Assembly: GCF_036173105.1 (NCBI RefSeq)
Contig: NZ_CP108053.1
Coordinates: 8,556,001 to 8,620,000, forward strand
Direction: 5' to 3'
Source: Streptomyces sp. NBC_00287
GTDB lineage: Bacteria > Actinomycetota > Actinomycetes > Streptomycetales > Streptomycetaceae
Length of the DNA stretch: 64,000 nt
Positions 42,237 to 49,448 of the stretch are shown one piece after another. Made by a program: the position numbers and the translations under genes. Within the stretch, counting starts at the first letter, position 1. Each line of letters begins with the position of its first letter. The notes beneath the pieces were generated by a model. It made no database searches. It worked only from the letters and a program-made list of their open reading frames with translations, and was not told where the DNA came from.

Positions 42237-42651
42237 CACTGTCAACGCCCGGTGGGCCGGTGGAGCCAGTCGGCACCTGGCCCCTCGCTCACCGGACGAG
42301 GGCTTTCTTGTTGCTGGTGGTCTGCTGCTCCGGCTCGTCGCCCACTGCCAAGCTGAGCTCGGCACTCAGCTGGAAGACCTGGTCCAGTACAGCCAGCGGG
42401 CGGCGTAGTGGACGAGCTCTCGAAGACTGAGCCGGCTGAGGAAAAGCCAGGGCGCGCACACTGAGGCGAGTGGCTCCCGCCGGACGCCGGCGGGGGCCGC
42501 GTCCGAACGTGGCGCTCAAACGAGGCGGCGCAGGCGTCAGGGGGAGGCGCGTGCACACTCGCCGCAGCAAACCGGCCATTTGCCTGGCGAGTTAACCCGA
42601 CGTTTCCGGGATGGTGGTCGATCAACGCCGGCAAGCCGCTAGGATCACGGC
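42237..42651. other. intergenic region without a recognised gene
   Basis: 415 nt between the DHA2 exporter and a small membrane protein. A minus-strand frame (42289-42579) ends in a plausible protein-like stretch (LDQVFQLSAELSLAVGDEPE), which may be the tail of a degraded gene, but it has no ribosome site and its start is Arg/Pro-rich. I see no clear terminator. TAGGAT at 42640-42645, 6 nt before the next ATG, is a likely -10. Confidence 0.5.
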
Positions 42652-43110
42652 ATGATTACGGCTTGGTCGACCTGGCGCACAGCAAGGACCCGCTCCGGTG
42701 CGGGTCCGTTGTTGCGCGTGCTGGCCCTGGCCGTGCTCCTGTTCGGTGTCCTCGTGACACACGGCGTGCACGTCGAGAGTGTCCAGGGGCATCTCTCCAC
42801 CAGCGCAATGACCTCTGCCGCAGCGCCGTTCGATGGCATTCACCTCGCTGTCGTCGAGCCTGCACCGCAACTCGCCGCAGGAGCGGACGATCACCATGGT
42901 GGTCACGAGTCGTCGCATCCTGGCGAGCAGTGCGCATCCGGGCAGCCTCAGCAGGGTCCTGTCCTGGTAACACCCTGCTTTGCAGCGTCGGTTCGCGAAT
43001 CAGCCAGTGCCGAAGATGCCTCGGCCGTGCGATTGCCTGCTGCTCGTGACTCAATGAGCGGGGCGTCATCCGGGACGCTGAGAGCAGCATCCGTGGTGCA
43101 GCAGGTCTAG
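42652..43110 (+). CDS. small His-rich membrane protein (DUF6153-like)
   Basis: This 152-residue protein has one N-terminal hydrophobic segment (LLRVLALAVLLFGVLVTHGV) and an external His/Gly-rich part (GADDHHGGHESSHPGEQC) followed by a Cys-containing tail (GPVLVTPCF). The layout resembles Streptomyces DUF6153 proteins, often found near metal or MFS genes. TAGGAT ends 6 nt before ATG and there is no ribosome site, so it is probably leaderless. Confidence 0.7.
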   Translation: MITAWSTWRTARTRSGAGPLLRVLALAVLLFGVLVTHGVHVESVQGHLSTSAMTSAAAPFDGIHLAVVEPAPQLAAGADDHHGGHESSHPGEQCASGQPQQGPVLVTPCFAASVRESASAEDASAVRLPAARDSMSGASSGTLRAASVVQQV

Positions 43111-43290
43111 AAGTACGGAGTCCTCCAACTGGCCTGCCGGTTGTCACCGGTTCGGCTGATCACGCGCGACGAGCTCCCGATTCCATGCCCATGATGGGCC
43201 GATCACGTTCGTCGATGCCGTCCTGCCCCCCACCCATGTCTGCGCCTCCCTCCGTCCTCGTCGGAGTGGCGGCAGCAGCGCGGAGGACCT

Positions 43291-43722
43291 GTGCCGACAC
43301 ATTTCCGTACGCCCGCGCGGGGCCCATGGGGCCCATGCGGCTCACCCCGATGGCGCCGACTCGTCTCGGCGATCCGCGGCACTCTGGTGATGGCGCTCAT
43401 GCTGTGCGCCGTCATCCATGGAGTGCCTGAGGACACACACGGGTCGGTACCCGTCCCCACCGCTTCCTCGGCGACGACTGCGGACGGAGAGCCTCACGGG
43501 CCCCACGCTCCCCACGGGGCCGAGGACTGCGTGATGGACGTGGCCATCCGTACCGTGGCCCAGTCGACCGAGGATCTTCCCCTCGCAGCGCTGGCTGTCG
43601 TCGTACTCGTCGGCGTGTCCTTGTCGGTGGGAAGACCCCTCGTACGGCATGAATCCCGCAGACGTCGCAGCGCACGCACTGGCCGCGTGGCGCTCGTGCG
43701 CACGTCGCGGTGGCGGATCTAG
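43291..43722 (+). CDS. second small His-rich membrane protein
   Basis: This 143-residue protein has one hydrophobic segment near residue 35 (TLVMALMLCAVIHGV), a His-rich loop (GEPHGPHAPHGAEDC) and a second hydrophobic segment (LPLAALAVVVLVGVSLSVG) before a basic tail. Same general plan as the 42652 protein, suggesting a diverged paralogue. GTG with GGAGG just upstream; start tentative. Function unknown. Confidence 0.6.
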   Translation: MPTHFRTPARGPWGPCGSPRWRRLVSAIRGTLVMALMLCAVIHGVPEDTHGSVPVPTASSATTADGEPHGPHAPHGAEDCVMDVAIRTVAQSTEDLPLAALAVVVLVGVSLSVGRPLVRHESRRRRSARTGRVALVRTSRWRI

Positions 43723-43860
43723 ACCACTCGCTCGCAGCCCGACTTCACCGGCTGCCGCGCACCCATGGCCTGAACGTGGACCCACGGTCTGCGCTTGTCG
43801 CCCTGGGCCGCGAGATGAACCCGCATCGTGCCTTCATCGAGCGAGAGCGAACACACAGAC

Positions 43861-44991
43861 ATGCCTTCATTGACCAAGACCACGGCCGTCTCCGGCCAGT
43901 CGGCCCTTTCCCGGCTGGTGGGCAACACCCCGCTGCTGCGGGTATCGGAGCCGCTGACCCCGGCCGGGCGCGGCTTCTGGGCGAAGCTTGAGGGGTTCAA
44001 CCCCGGCGGCATCAAGGACCGTCCGGGTCTGCACATGGTGGAGCGGGCCCGAGCCCGTGGCGACCTGCGGCCCGGCGGGCGGATCATCGAGTCCACGAGC
44101 GGCACCCTGGGCCTGGGGCTGGCCCTGGCCGGGATGGTGTACGGCCACCCGGTCACCCTGGTTACCGACCCGGGACTGGAGTTGTCCATGACCCGGCTGC
44201 TGACCGCGTACGGCGCCCAGGTCAACGTCGTCTCCGAGCCGCATCCGACGGGCGGCTGGCAGCAGGCCCGCCGCGAACGCGTACAGCGGCTGCTGGAGCA
44301 GCACCCCGACTCGTGGTGCCCGGACCAGTACAACAACCCCGACAACGTCGCCGCATACACTCCGTTGGCTCTTGAACTCGCCTCCGAAATGGGCCACATC
44401 GATGTGCTGGTGTGCAGCGTGGGTACCGGAGGCCACTCGGCCGGCATCTCACGGGTGCTGCGCCAGCTCTACCCGGATCTGACCGTTGTCGGTGTGGACA
44501 CCACCGGCTCGACGATCTTCGGCCAGCCCGCCCGGCCCCGACTGATGCGCGGGCTCGGCTCCAGCATCTATCCCCGCAACGTCGCCTACGAGAATTTCTC
44601 CGAGGTGCACTGGGTCTCTCCGGCCGAGGCGGTGTGGACGTGCCGCCAACTGGCCGCCTCCCACTACGCCACCGGCGGCTGGAGCGTGGGCGCGGTCGCA
44701 CTGGTCGCAGGTTGGCTGGCCCGGACGAAGCCCGCGGACGCGCGGATCGTCGCGATCTTCCCCGATGGTCCGCAGCGGTACCTGGGGACGGTCTACGACG
44801 ACGACTACTGCGCCGCCCACGGTCTTCTGGACTCGCCACCGGCGCCCGAGCCGGAGTTGATCGGCCGCCTGGACGAGAAGGAGGTCGCTCGCTGGACCCG
44901 GTGCACCACCGTCGTCGATCCCCTCACCCTCGCCGAGGACGCCGCCGACAGCCTGGACGCCGTTTCGGACGTGCCGGAGGAGGGCCGGTGA
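43861..44991 (+). CDS. PLP-dependent cysteine synthase/cystathionine beta-synthase family enzyme
   Basis: This 376-residue fold-type II PLP enzyme has SRLVGNTPLLRVSEPLTPAG, the Schiff-base Lys in EGFNPGGIKDRPG, the substrate loop ESTSGTLGLGLALAG (usually ESTSGNxG; Thr here replaces Asn), the PLP-phosphate loop SVGTGGHSAGISRVL and FPDGPQRYLGTVYDDDY. It probably performs beta-replacement or elimination on a cysteine/serine-type substrate. It overlaps the next gene as GTGA, so its product may be exported by that MFS pump, as in diaminopropionate or modified-amino-acid pathways. Substrate unknown. Confidence 0.88.
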   Translation: MPSLTKTTAVSGQSALSRLVGNTPLLRVSEPLTPAGRGFWAKLEGFNPGGIKDRPGLHMVERARARGDLRPGGRIIESTSGTLGLGLALAGMVYGHPVTLVTDPGLELSMTRLLTAYGAQVNVVSEPHPTGGWQQARRERVQRLLEQHPDSWCPDQYNNPDNVAAYTPLALELASEMGHIDVLVCSVGTGGHSAGISRVLRQLYPDLTVVGVDTTGSTIFGQPARPRLMRGLGSSIYPRNVAYENFSEVHWVSPAEAVWTCRQLAASHYATGGWSVGAVALVAGWLARTKPADARIVAIFPDGPQRYLGTVYDDDYCAAHGLLDSPPAPEPELIGRLDEKEVARWTRCTTVVDPLTLAEDAADSLDAVSDVPEEGR

Positions 44992-46289
44992 AGGGGCTGT
45001 TCACTCAGGTTCGGTCGTACGAACGCAGCGTCCAACTGTTGATGGTGAACCAGTTCACCATCAACCTCGGCTTCTACATGCTGATGCCCTACCTGGCCGC
45101 CCACCTCTCCGGCACCCTCGGGCTGGCAGGTTGGATCGTCGGACTCGTCCTCGGTGTACGCAACTTCAGCCAGCAGGGCATGTTCCTGGTCGGCGGCACC
45201 CTCGCCGACCGGCTCGGCTACAAGCCGATGATCGTCGCGGGGTGCGTGCTGCGGACCCTCGGTTTCGCGACGCTCGGGCTGGTGGACTCGCTGCCCGCGC
45301 TGCTGGCCGCGTCCGCGGCCACCGGGCTGGCCGGGGCGCTGTTCAACCCGGCCGTGCGGGCGTACCTCGCGGCCGACGCGGGGGAGCGCAGGGTGGAGGC
45401 GTTCGCCTTGTTCAACGTGTTCTACCAGGCCGGCATCCTGCTGGGTCCGCTGGTCGGCATGGTGTTGACCGGCGTGGACTTCCGCATCACCTGCTTGGTC
45501 GCGGCCGGAATCTTCGCGCTGCTGAGCGTCGTACAGATCCGCGCGCTGCCCGCCCGGCGGGCCAAGGACACCAAGCGGCAGACGAGCGACGACGGTCAGG
45601 GTGTGCTCGCCCAGTGGCGCGGCATCCTCGCCAACCGGCCGTTCCTGCTCTTCTCCGTCGCCATGATCGGCTCGTACGTGCTGTCCTTCCAGGTCTATCT
45701 GGCGCTGCCGCTGGAGGTGCGTCGGCTCGGCGGCGAAGGGGAGTTCGGCACGGCGGCTGTGGCGATGCTCTTCGCTGTGTCCGGGCTGAGTACGATCCTC
45801 GGCCAGACGCGAGTGACGGCGTGGTGCAAAGCGCGGTACGAGCCAGGGCAGGCGCTCGTGCGAGGGCTGGCGGCGATGGGGCTGGCCTTCGTTCCCTTGC
45901 TGCTGGCCACCGCCGTGCCCGTACCGGATTCCGGTGTCGGACTGTGGCTGCTCGCGGCGGTTCCGCCGACGCTCGCCGCGCTGCTGCTGGCCGTGGGCAC
46001 GATGATCGCCTACCCGTTCGAGATGGACACCATCGTCCGCCTCAGCGGTGACCGCCTCGTCGCCACCCACTACGGGCTCTACAACACCATCTGCGGCATC
46101 GGCATCACCGTCGGAAACCTGGGCACGGGCGCCGCACTCGACGCCGCCCGCGCGGCCGGGATGCCCGCGTTGCCGTGGATCACGCTGTGCGCGCTCGGCC
46201 TGGCGTGCGCGGCTGCCTTGCACGGCCTGCACCGCACCGGCCGACTGGCGGCGCCGCCAGTCGCCCAGCCGCTGCCCGCCACCGTCTGA
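44988..46289 (+). CDS. MFS transporter coupled to the PLP enzyme
   Basis: This 433-residue membrane protein has ~12 segments: MVNQFTINLGFYMLMPYLAA, motif A-like GGTLADRLGYKPMIVAG, NVFYQAGILLGPLVGMVL, then a cytoplasmic loop and the second half (ILANRPFLLFSVAMIGSYVL). The GTG start overlaps the PLP enzyme's stop and has GGAGGAGGG in the upstream coding region, so expression is coupled 1:1. A hairpin terminator follows. Probably an amino-acid or metabolite exporter. Confidence 0.92.
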   Translation: MKGLFTQVRSYERSVQLLMVNQFTINLGFYMLMPYLAAHLSGTLGLAGWIVGLVLGVRNFSQQGMFLVGGTLADRLGYKPMIVAGCVLRTLGFATLGLVDSLPALLAASAATGLAGALFNPAVRAYLAADAGERRVEAFALFNVFYQAGILLGPLVGMVLTGVDFRITCLVAAGIFALLSVVQIRALPARRAKDTKRQTSDDGQGVLAQWRGILANRPFLLFSVAMIGSYVLSFQVYLALPLEVRRLGGEGEFGTAAVAMLFAVSGLSTILGQTRVTAWCKARYEPGQALVRGLAAMGLAFVPLLLATAVPVPDSGVGLWLLAAVPPTLAALLLAVGTMIAYPFEMDTIVRLSGDRLVATHYGLYNTICGIGITVGNLGTGAALDAARAAGMPALPWITLCALGLACAAALHGLHRTGRLAAPPVAQPLPATV

Positions 46290-46307
46290 CCCACGGCCCT
46301 CTGGTCA

Positions 46308-46339
46308 AGGGGCGGGGCACCGCGTGGTGCCCCGCCCCT
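46308..46339. terminator. strong hairpin terminator after the PLP-MFS operon
   Basis: AGGGGCGGGGCACC, loop GCGT, GGTGCCCCGCCCCT: a perfect 14-bp stem with a 4-nt loop, 19 nt after the MFS stop. No U-tract, as usual in Streptomyces. Confidence 0.9.
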
Positions 46340-46412
46340 GCGGCCCGCGCCCCGCAGCCCGCACGCCTCGACATCCCTGGCGCGCTGCTGGTCACCGCGG
46401 GCACCGCAGCCC

Positions 46413-46766
46413 TCACGGCCACCACCCGCCCGGCATCGAGGTCGCTCCACTGCACGATGGCCGCCCCGTCGGCGGTGGCGTAGTTGTAGAAACCAGCGCC
46501 TTGCCCGAGTGCTGTGCCTTGAGCCGGTAGTAGCCGCCGCCCGAATCGATGAACTGGAACCGCTGGTTGGCGCTGTCGATGCGGGTCCACTGCTGTAGGG
46601 ACGCGCCGTTGCCGGTGTCCGCGCCGGAGACGTCGAGTGCCTTGCCGCTGCACCGGTGGACCAGCACGTACCAGGCGTTCGGGTCCACGGTGGCCGCTTG
46701 CGTCGGCCCGGCGGCGCCCATCGCGGACAAGAATGCTGCCATGAGGGCGATCACCGCGGTGAGCAC
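46413..46766 (-). pseudogene. ricin-B lectin protein, frameshifted
   Basis: The frame begins with a signal-peptide-like segment (AVIALMAAFLSAMGAAGPTQ AA) followed by a ricin-type beta-trefoil start: NAWYVLVHRCSGKALDVSGA, LQQWTRIDSANQRFQFIDS, YYRLKAQHSGKAL. Homology then continues in another frame (GQGAGFYNYATADGAAIVQW, SDLDAG), placing a frameshift near 46490. The downstream part has no further trefoil units. The 5' end overlaps the AraC gene's tail by 16 nt. It is a broken secreted lectin or carbohydrate-binding gene. Confidence 0.75.
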
Positions 46767-47569
46767 CGCTGGTCGTCGGCCGCGCCTCCACCCGGAAGTG
46801 GCTTCTCAGCCCCACGCACGTCACGCGGACTCGCGCCGAGCTCGCGGCGGCAGGCCTTGTTGAAGGCCTGGAGATCGGCGATGCCCACGGCCGCGGCGAT
46901 GGCGGTGATGGACAGGGTGGACGACAACAGGAGGTGGCGGGCGCGCTGCAGCCGTCGGTGCCGGATGTACGACACCACCGTGAAGCCGGTCTCGGCACGG
47001 AACACGCGCGTCAGGTGCGTATGGGAGATGCCCACCGCGCGAGCGATGTCCGGTACGGACAGCGGGTCGGCCAGATGCTCCTCGACATAGGCCTGTGCGG
47101 CGGCCACGAAGGGGTGGCGGCGCCCGGCACCGTCGTCCCTCGGCAACTCGGCGATGCGCCACAGAGCGGCCCAGACCTCGGCGGTGGCTCGTGAGGGCGA
47201 GGTCGGCATGGCCGTCACGGCGTGCCGGAGCAGCTCGGCGAGGCGTGTGCTCTCGGCCGCGGCGTCCTGCATCACCGGGACCACACGCGCGGTGCCGCCG
47301 TCGTACAGCCGCAGATGGACGTAGAAATGTTCCGACCTGCCCCGGTAGTGAAAGTGCACCTCCGTGTTCGGCGGCACGAGGCTGACGTGGCCGGGGCGGA
47401 TGGGGTGGACCGCCTGTCCGAGGGACAGGGTGCCCTCGTAGTTGTAGAGATGCAGCTGCCACAAGTCGGGCAGCCGGAAGACGTCGTGGGTGGTGGAGAC
47501 GCCATGTATCCCGATGCCGGCATTGACCACGGTGGGCGGCTCGTCGAGCCAGAGAGTCGCGTGCTTCAC
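46751..47569 (-). CDS. AraC family transcriptional regulator
   Basis: This 272-residue protein has an N-terminal cupin-like sensor (LPDLWQLHLYNYEGTLSLGQ, IRPGHVSLVPPNTEVHFHY) and a C-terminal AraC DNA-binding domain with two HTH (LSVPDIARAVGISHTHLTRV, LSITAIAAAVGIADLQAFNK, ACRRELGASPRDVRG). It starts at GTG and is divergent from the dioxygenase-like gene over an inverted repeat. Sugar-responsive regulators of glycosidase genes have this form, so it could also serve the nearby carbohydrate locus. Confidence 0.9.
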   Translation of the reverse strand: MKHATLWLDEPPTVVNAGIGIHGVSTTHDVFRLPDLWQLHLYNYEGTLSLGQAVHPIRPGHVSLVPPNTEVHFHYRGRSEHFYVHLRLYDGGTARVVPVMQDAAAESTRLAELLRHAVTAMPTSPSRATAEVWAALWRIAELPRDDGAGRRHPFVAAAQAYVEEHLADPLSVPDIARAVGISHTHLTRVFRAETGFTVVSYIRHRRLQRARHLLLSSTLSITAIAAAVGIADLQAFNKACRRELGASPRDVRGAEKPLPGGGAADDQRCSPR

Positions 47570-47590
47570 GAGGACGGAAAATTACCAGCA

Positions 47591-47609
47591 GTGGGCGATT
47601 TCAGCCCAC
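47591..47609. promoter_or_regulatory. inverted repeat between the AraC and dioxygenase genes
   Basis: GTGGGC (47591-47596), GATTTCA, GCCCAC (47604-47609) is a perfect 6-bp inverted repeat with a 7-nt spacer. A related GTGGGATGGGCCAC follows at about 47616. TACGTT (47631-47636) ends 6 nt before ATG 47643. Confidence 0.5.
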
Positions 47610-47642
47610 GACTCAGTGGGATGGGCCACGTACGTTCGTCGC

Positions 47643-48461
47643 ATGCCAACCAGCAAACGACTCCTGACATCGGTTCAGGTGGCGCGCTTCGTGGCGCAGG
47701 GATTTCTGCGCCTGGACGGGGTGGCGCCGCACGAGATCAACGAACGGGCCATCGCGACCCTGACCGAGGGCATACCGGACGTGCCCTACGGCACTCCGCT
47801 GGGCAAGGCGTTCGCCCAGGACACCTTCGTCCACGAGTTGCTTGCCCTGCCGGTCGTCGCAGGCGCCGTCGAGAGCCTGGTCGGCCCCGAGCCGACCGTC
47901 GACCACCATGCGGTGCATGTGCGCGAGCCGCAGGAGGGACAGGCGCAGCCCCTCCACGGGGACGCGATCATTGATGTACGGCCGGACGCGTTCGACATTC
48001 AGCTCATGTACTACCCGCACGAGGTGACCGCCGAGATGGGCGGCACGCTCAGTGTGCCGGGAAGCCATCTGCGCAGGATCAACGAGACGGACATCGGCCG
48101 CGTCCAGAACCTCAGGGGACAGACACGGCTGACCTGTCCGGCGGGCACGGTCGTCCTCGTGCACCACGGCATCTGGCACGGCGGCCGCCGCAACGACACC
48201 GAGCGCCGCCGCTACATGTACAAACTCCGCCTCAACCCGACCGTGCCGCAGGTGCGCCTGTGGGACACCTCCGACCTGCACGACCCGGCCGTGACCACGG
48301 AACTCAACACCTACTTCCCCTGGTACGAGCAGGCCACCGCCCGACTGGAGATCTACAACCGGGTCCTGTTGTGGCGGGCCCTGACCGGCGACGACTCGTT
48401 CGACGTCGAGTACTGGGTCACTCGCGTCAGCAACCGGCCGGCCCTGAGGAGTCACGTATGA
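47643..48461 (+). CDS. phytanoyl-CoA dioxygenase-family (2-oxoglutarate/iron) protein
   Basis: This 272-residue protein follows the PhyH pattern: FVAQGFLRLDGVAPHEINER, the metal-binding PLHGDAIIDVRPDAFDIQL (His-x-Asp), TLSVPGSHLRRINE, the distal His in VLVHHGIWHGGRRNDTERR with the 2-oxoglutarate-binding Arg, then YMYKLRLNPT. It probably hydroxylates a small molecule. ATG 47643 is probably leaderless. The stop is part of ATGA with the next gene. AraC-regulated PhyH genes are common in Streptomyces. Confidence 0.88.
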   Translation: MPTSKRLLTSVQVARFVAQGFLRLDGVAPHEINERAIATLTEGIPDVPYGTPLGKAFAQDTFVHELLALPVVAGAVESLVGPEPTVDHHAVHVREPQEGQAQPLHGDAIIDVRPDAFDIQLMYYPHEVTAEMGGTLSVPGSHLRRINETDIGRVQNLRGQTRLTCPAGTVVLVHHGIWHGGRRNDTERRRYMYKLRLNPTVPQVRLWDTSDLHDPAVTTELNTYFPWYEQATARLEIYNRVLLWRALTGDDSFDVEYWVTRVSNRPALRSHV

Positions 48462-48721
48462 GACAGCAGGTTCTCGTCCTCTACCTCTCGACGTCGGCGC
48501 TCGACTCCGACGTCGTGGGCTGGTCCCGATACGACGGAACCGGCCGGACCCGCCCGACGACCGGTGACAGCGACGAGCCGCCCTACCCGACCGGGCTTGC
48601 CGCGCTGCACGACGGGTGGCGCCTGTTCCAGGCCTCCCAACTGCTGCCGCCGCAGCCCGGCCACGAGTACGACGTCTCCTTCCTCAAGCACGAGTTCTTC
48701 TTCGAGAAGCTGGATCAGTAG
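48458..48721 (+). CDS. small protein coupled to the dioxygenase
   Basis: 87 residues beginning MRQQVLVLYLSTSALDSDVV and ending in VSFLKHEFFFEKLDQ. The ATG overlaps the dioxygenase stop (ATGA), with GAGGAG about 8 nt before it. It overlaps the convergent GH6 fragment by 7 nt. I do not recognise the family. The tight coupling suggests a partner or small enzyme of the dioxygenase. Confidence 0.75.
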   Translation: MRQQVLVLYLSTSALDSDVVGWSRYDGTGRTRPTTGDSDEPPYPTGLAALHDGWRLFQASQLLPPQPGHEYDVSFLKHEFFFEKLDQ

Positions 48722-49365
48722 CCGTAGATCATCTTGTAGGCGACTTCGGGGAGGAAATCTCCGGCCGAGGAGCCGGAGCCGACGCCGCAGTTGCCGTCGG
48801 ACTCACCCGGGACCTTGATCCACAGGAGCATCTCGGCGCCTCCGCCCAGCCGGGTGGGGGTGCCGATACGGCGGCCCGAGGGGTTGCACCACTGGCCGTT
48901 GGAGCCGTTGCCGTTGCGGCTGGTGTCCACGACGAACGGCTTGGTGTAGCCGTACCGGGCGGCCAGTTCACTGTTGACGGCGTTGCCGTACGCGGTGTTC
49001 TCGGCCGTGGTCAGGTAGTTGGAGACGTTGAGCGAGAAGCCGTGGGCCTGTCCGAGGCCGGCTTCGTGGAGGCGCCGGGCCATGGTCGCCGCGCTCACCC
49101 AGGCCGGATTGCCGGCGTCGAGATAGACCCAGGTGTTGGGAGCCTGGCGGTTGAACTCGGCGAGCGCGCCGGTGAGCATGCCCTCGCGTTCGTCGATCTG
49201 GGCCTGGGTCATGCAGCCGTAGTCGCCGAGGGAGTCCGGTTCGAGGACGACGACGGCCGGGCGGCCCGCGATCCCGCCCGCGAACTGGGCGATCCAGTTC
49301 CGGTAGGCGGACGGGGAGGAGGCTCCGCCCGCAGCGGCCACGAGTGCGAGCAGTCTGCGGCGCAT
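48715..49365 (-). pseudogene. GH6 cellulase/cellobiohydrolase with internal deletion
   Basis: The 216-residue frame has a good start (GAGGT before ATG) and a short basic-hydrophobic leader (MRRRLLALVAAA), then jumps directly to the middle of a GH6 domain: GGASSPSAYRNWIAQF, AVVVLEPDSLGDYGC, TWVYLDAGNPAWVS, HGFSLNVSNYLTTAEN, FVVDTSRNGNGSNGQ, LLWIKVPGESDGNC. Family members have ~100-150 more residues here, including the mature N-terminus and the YAIPNRDC-type strand with the catalytic acid Asp. An in-frame deletion therefore probably removed them and the product should be inactive. Confidence 0.75.
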
Positions 49366-49448
49366 GACGGTACCTCGGTTTTCTGACAGGGATGAGTCCG
49401 ACGGTCGGCGGTGAGCGTGGGGGAAGGGTGGTGCGCTCCTCCCTTCGT

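Noticed and set aside
42289..42579. Minus-strand 96-codon frame after the DHA2 exporter
   Set aside because: Its last ~30 residues look protein-like, but the remainder does not and there is no start signal; too weak to call a gene.
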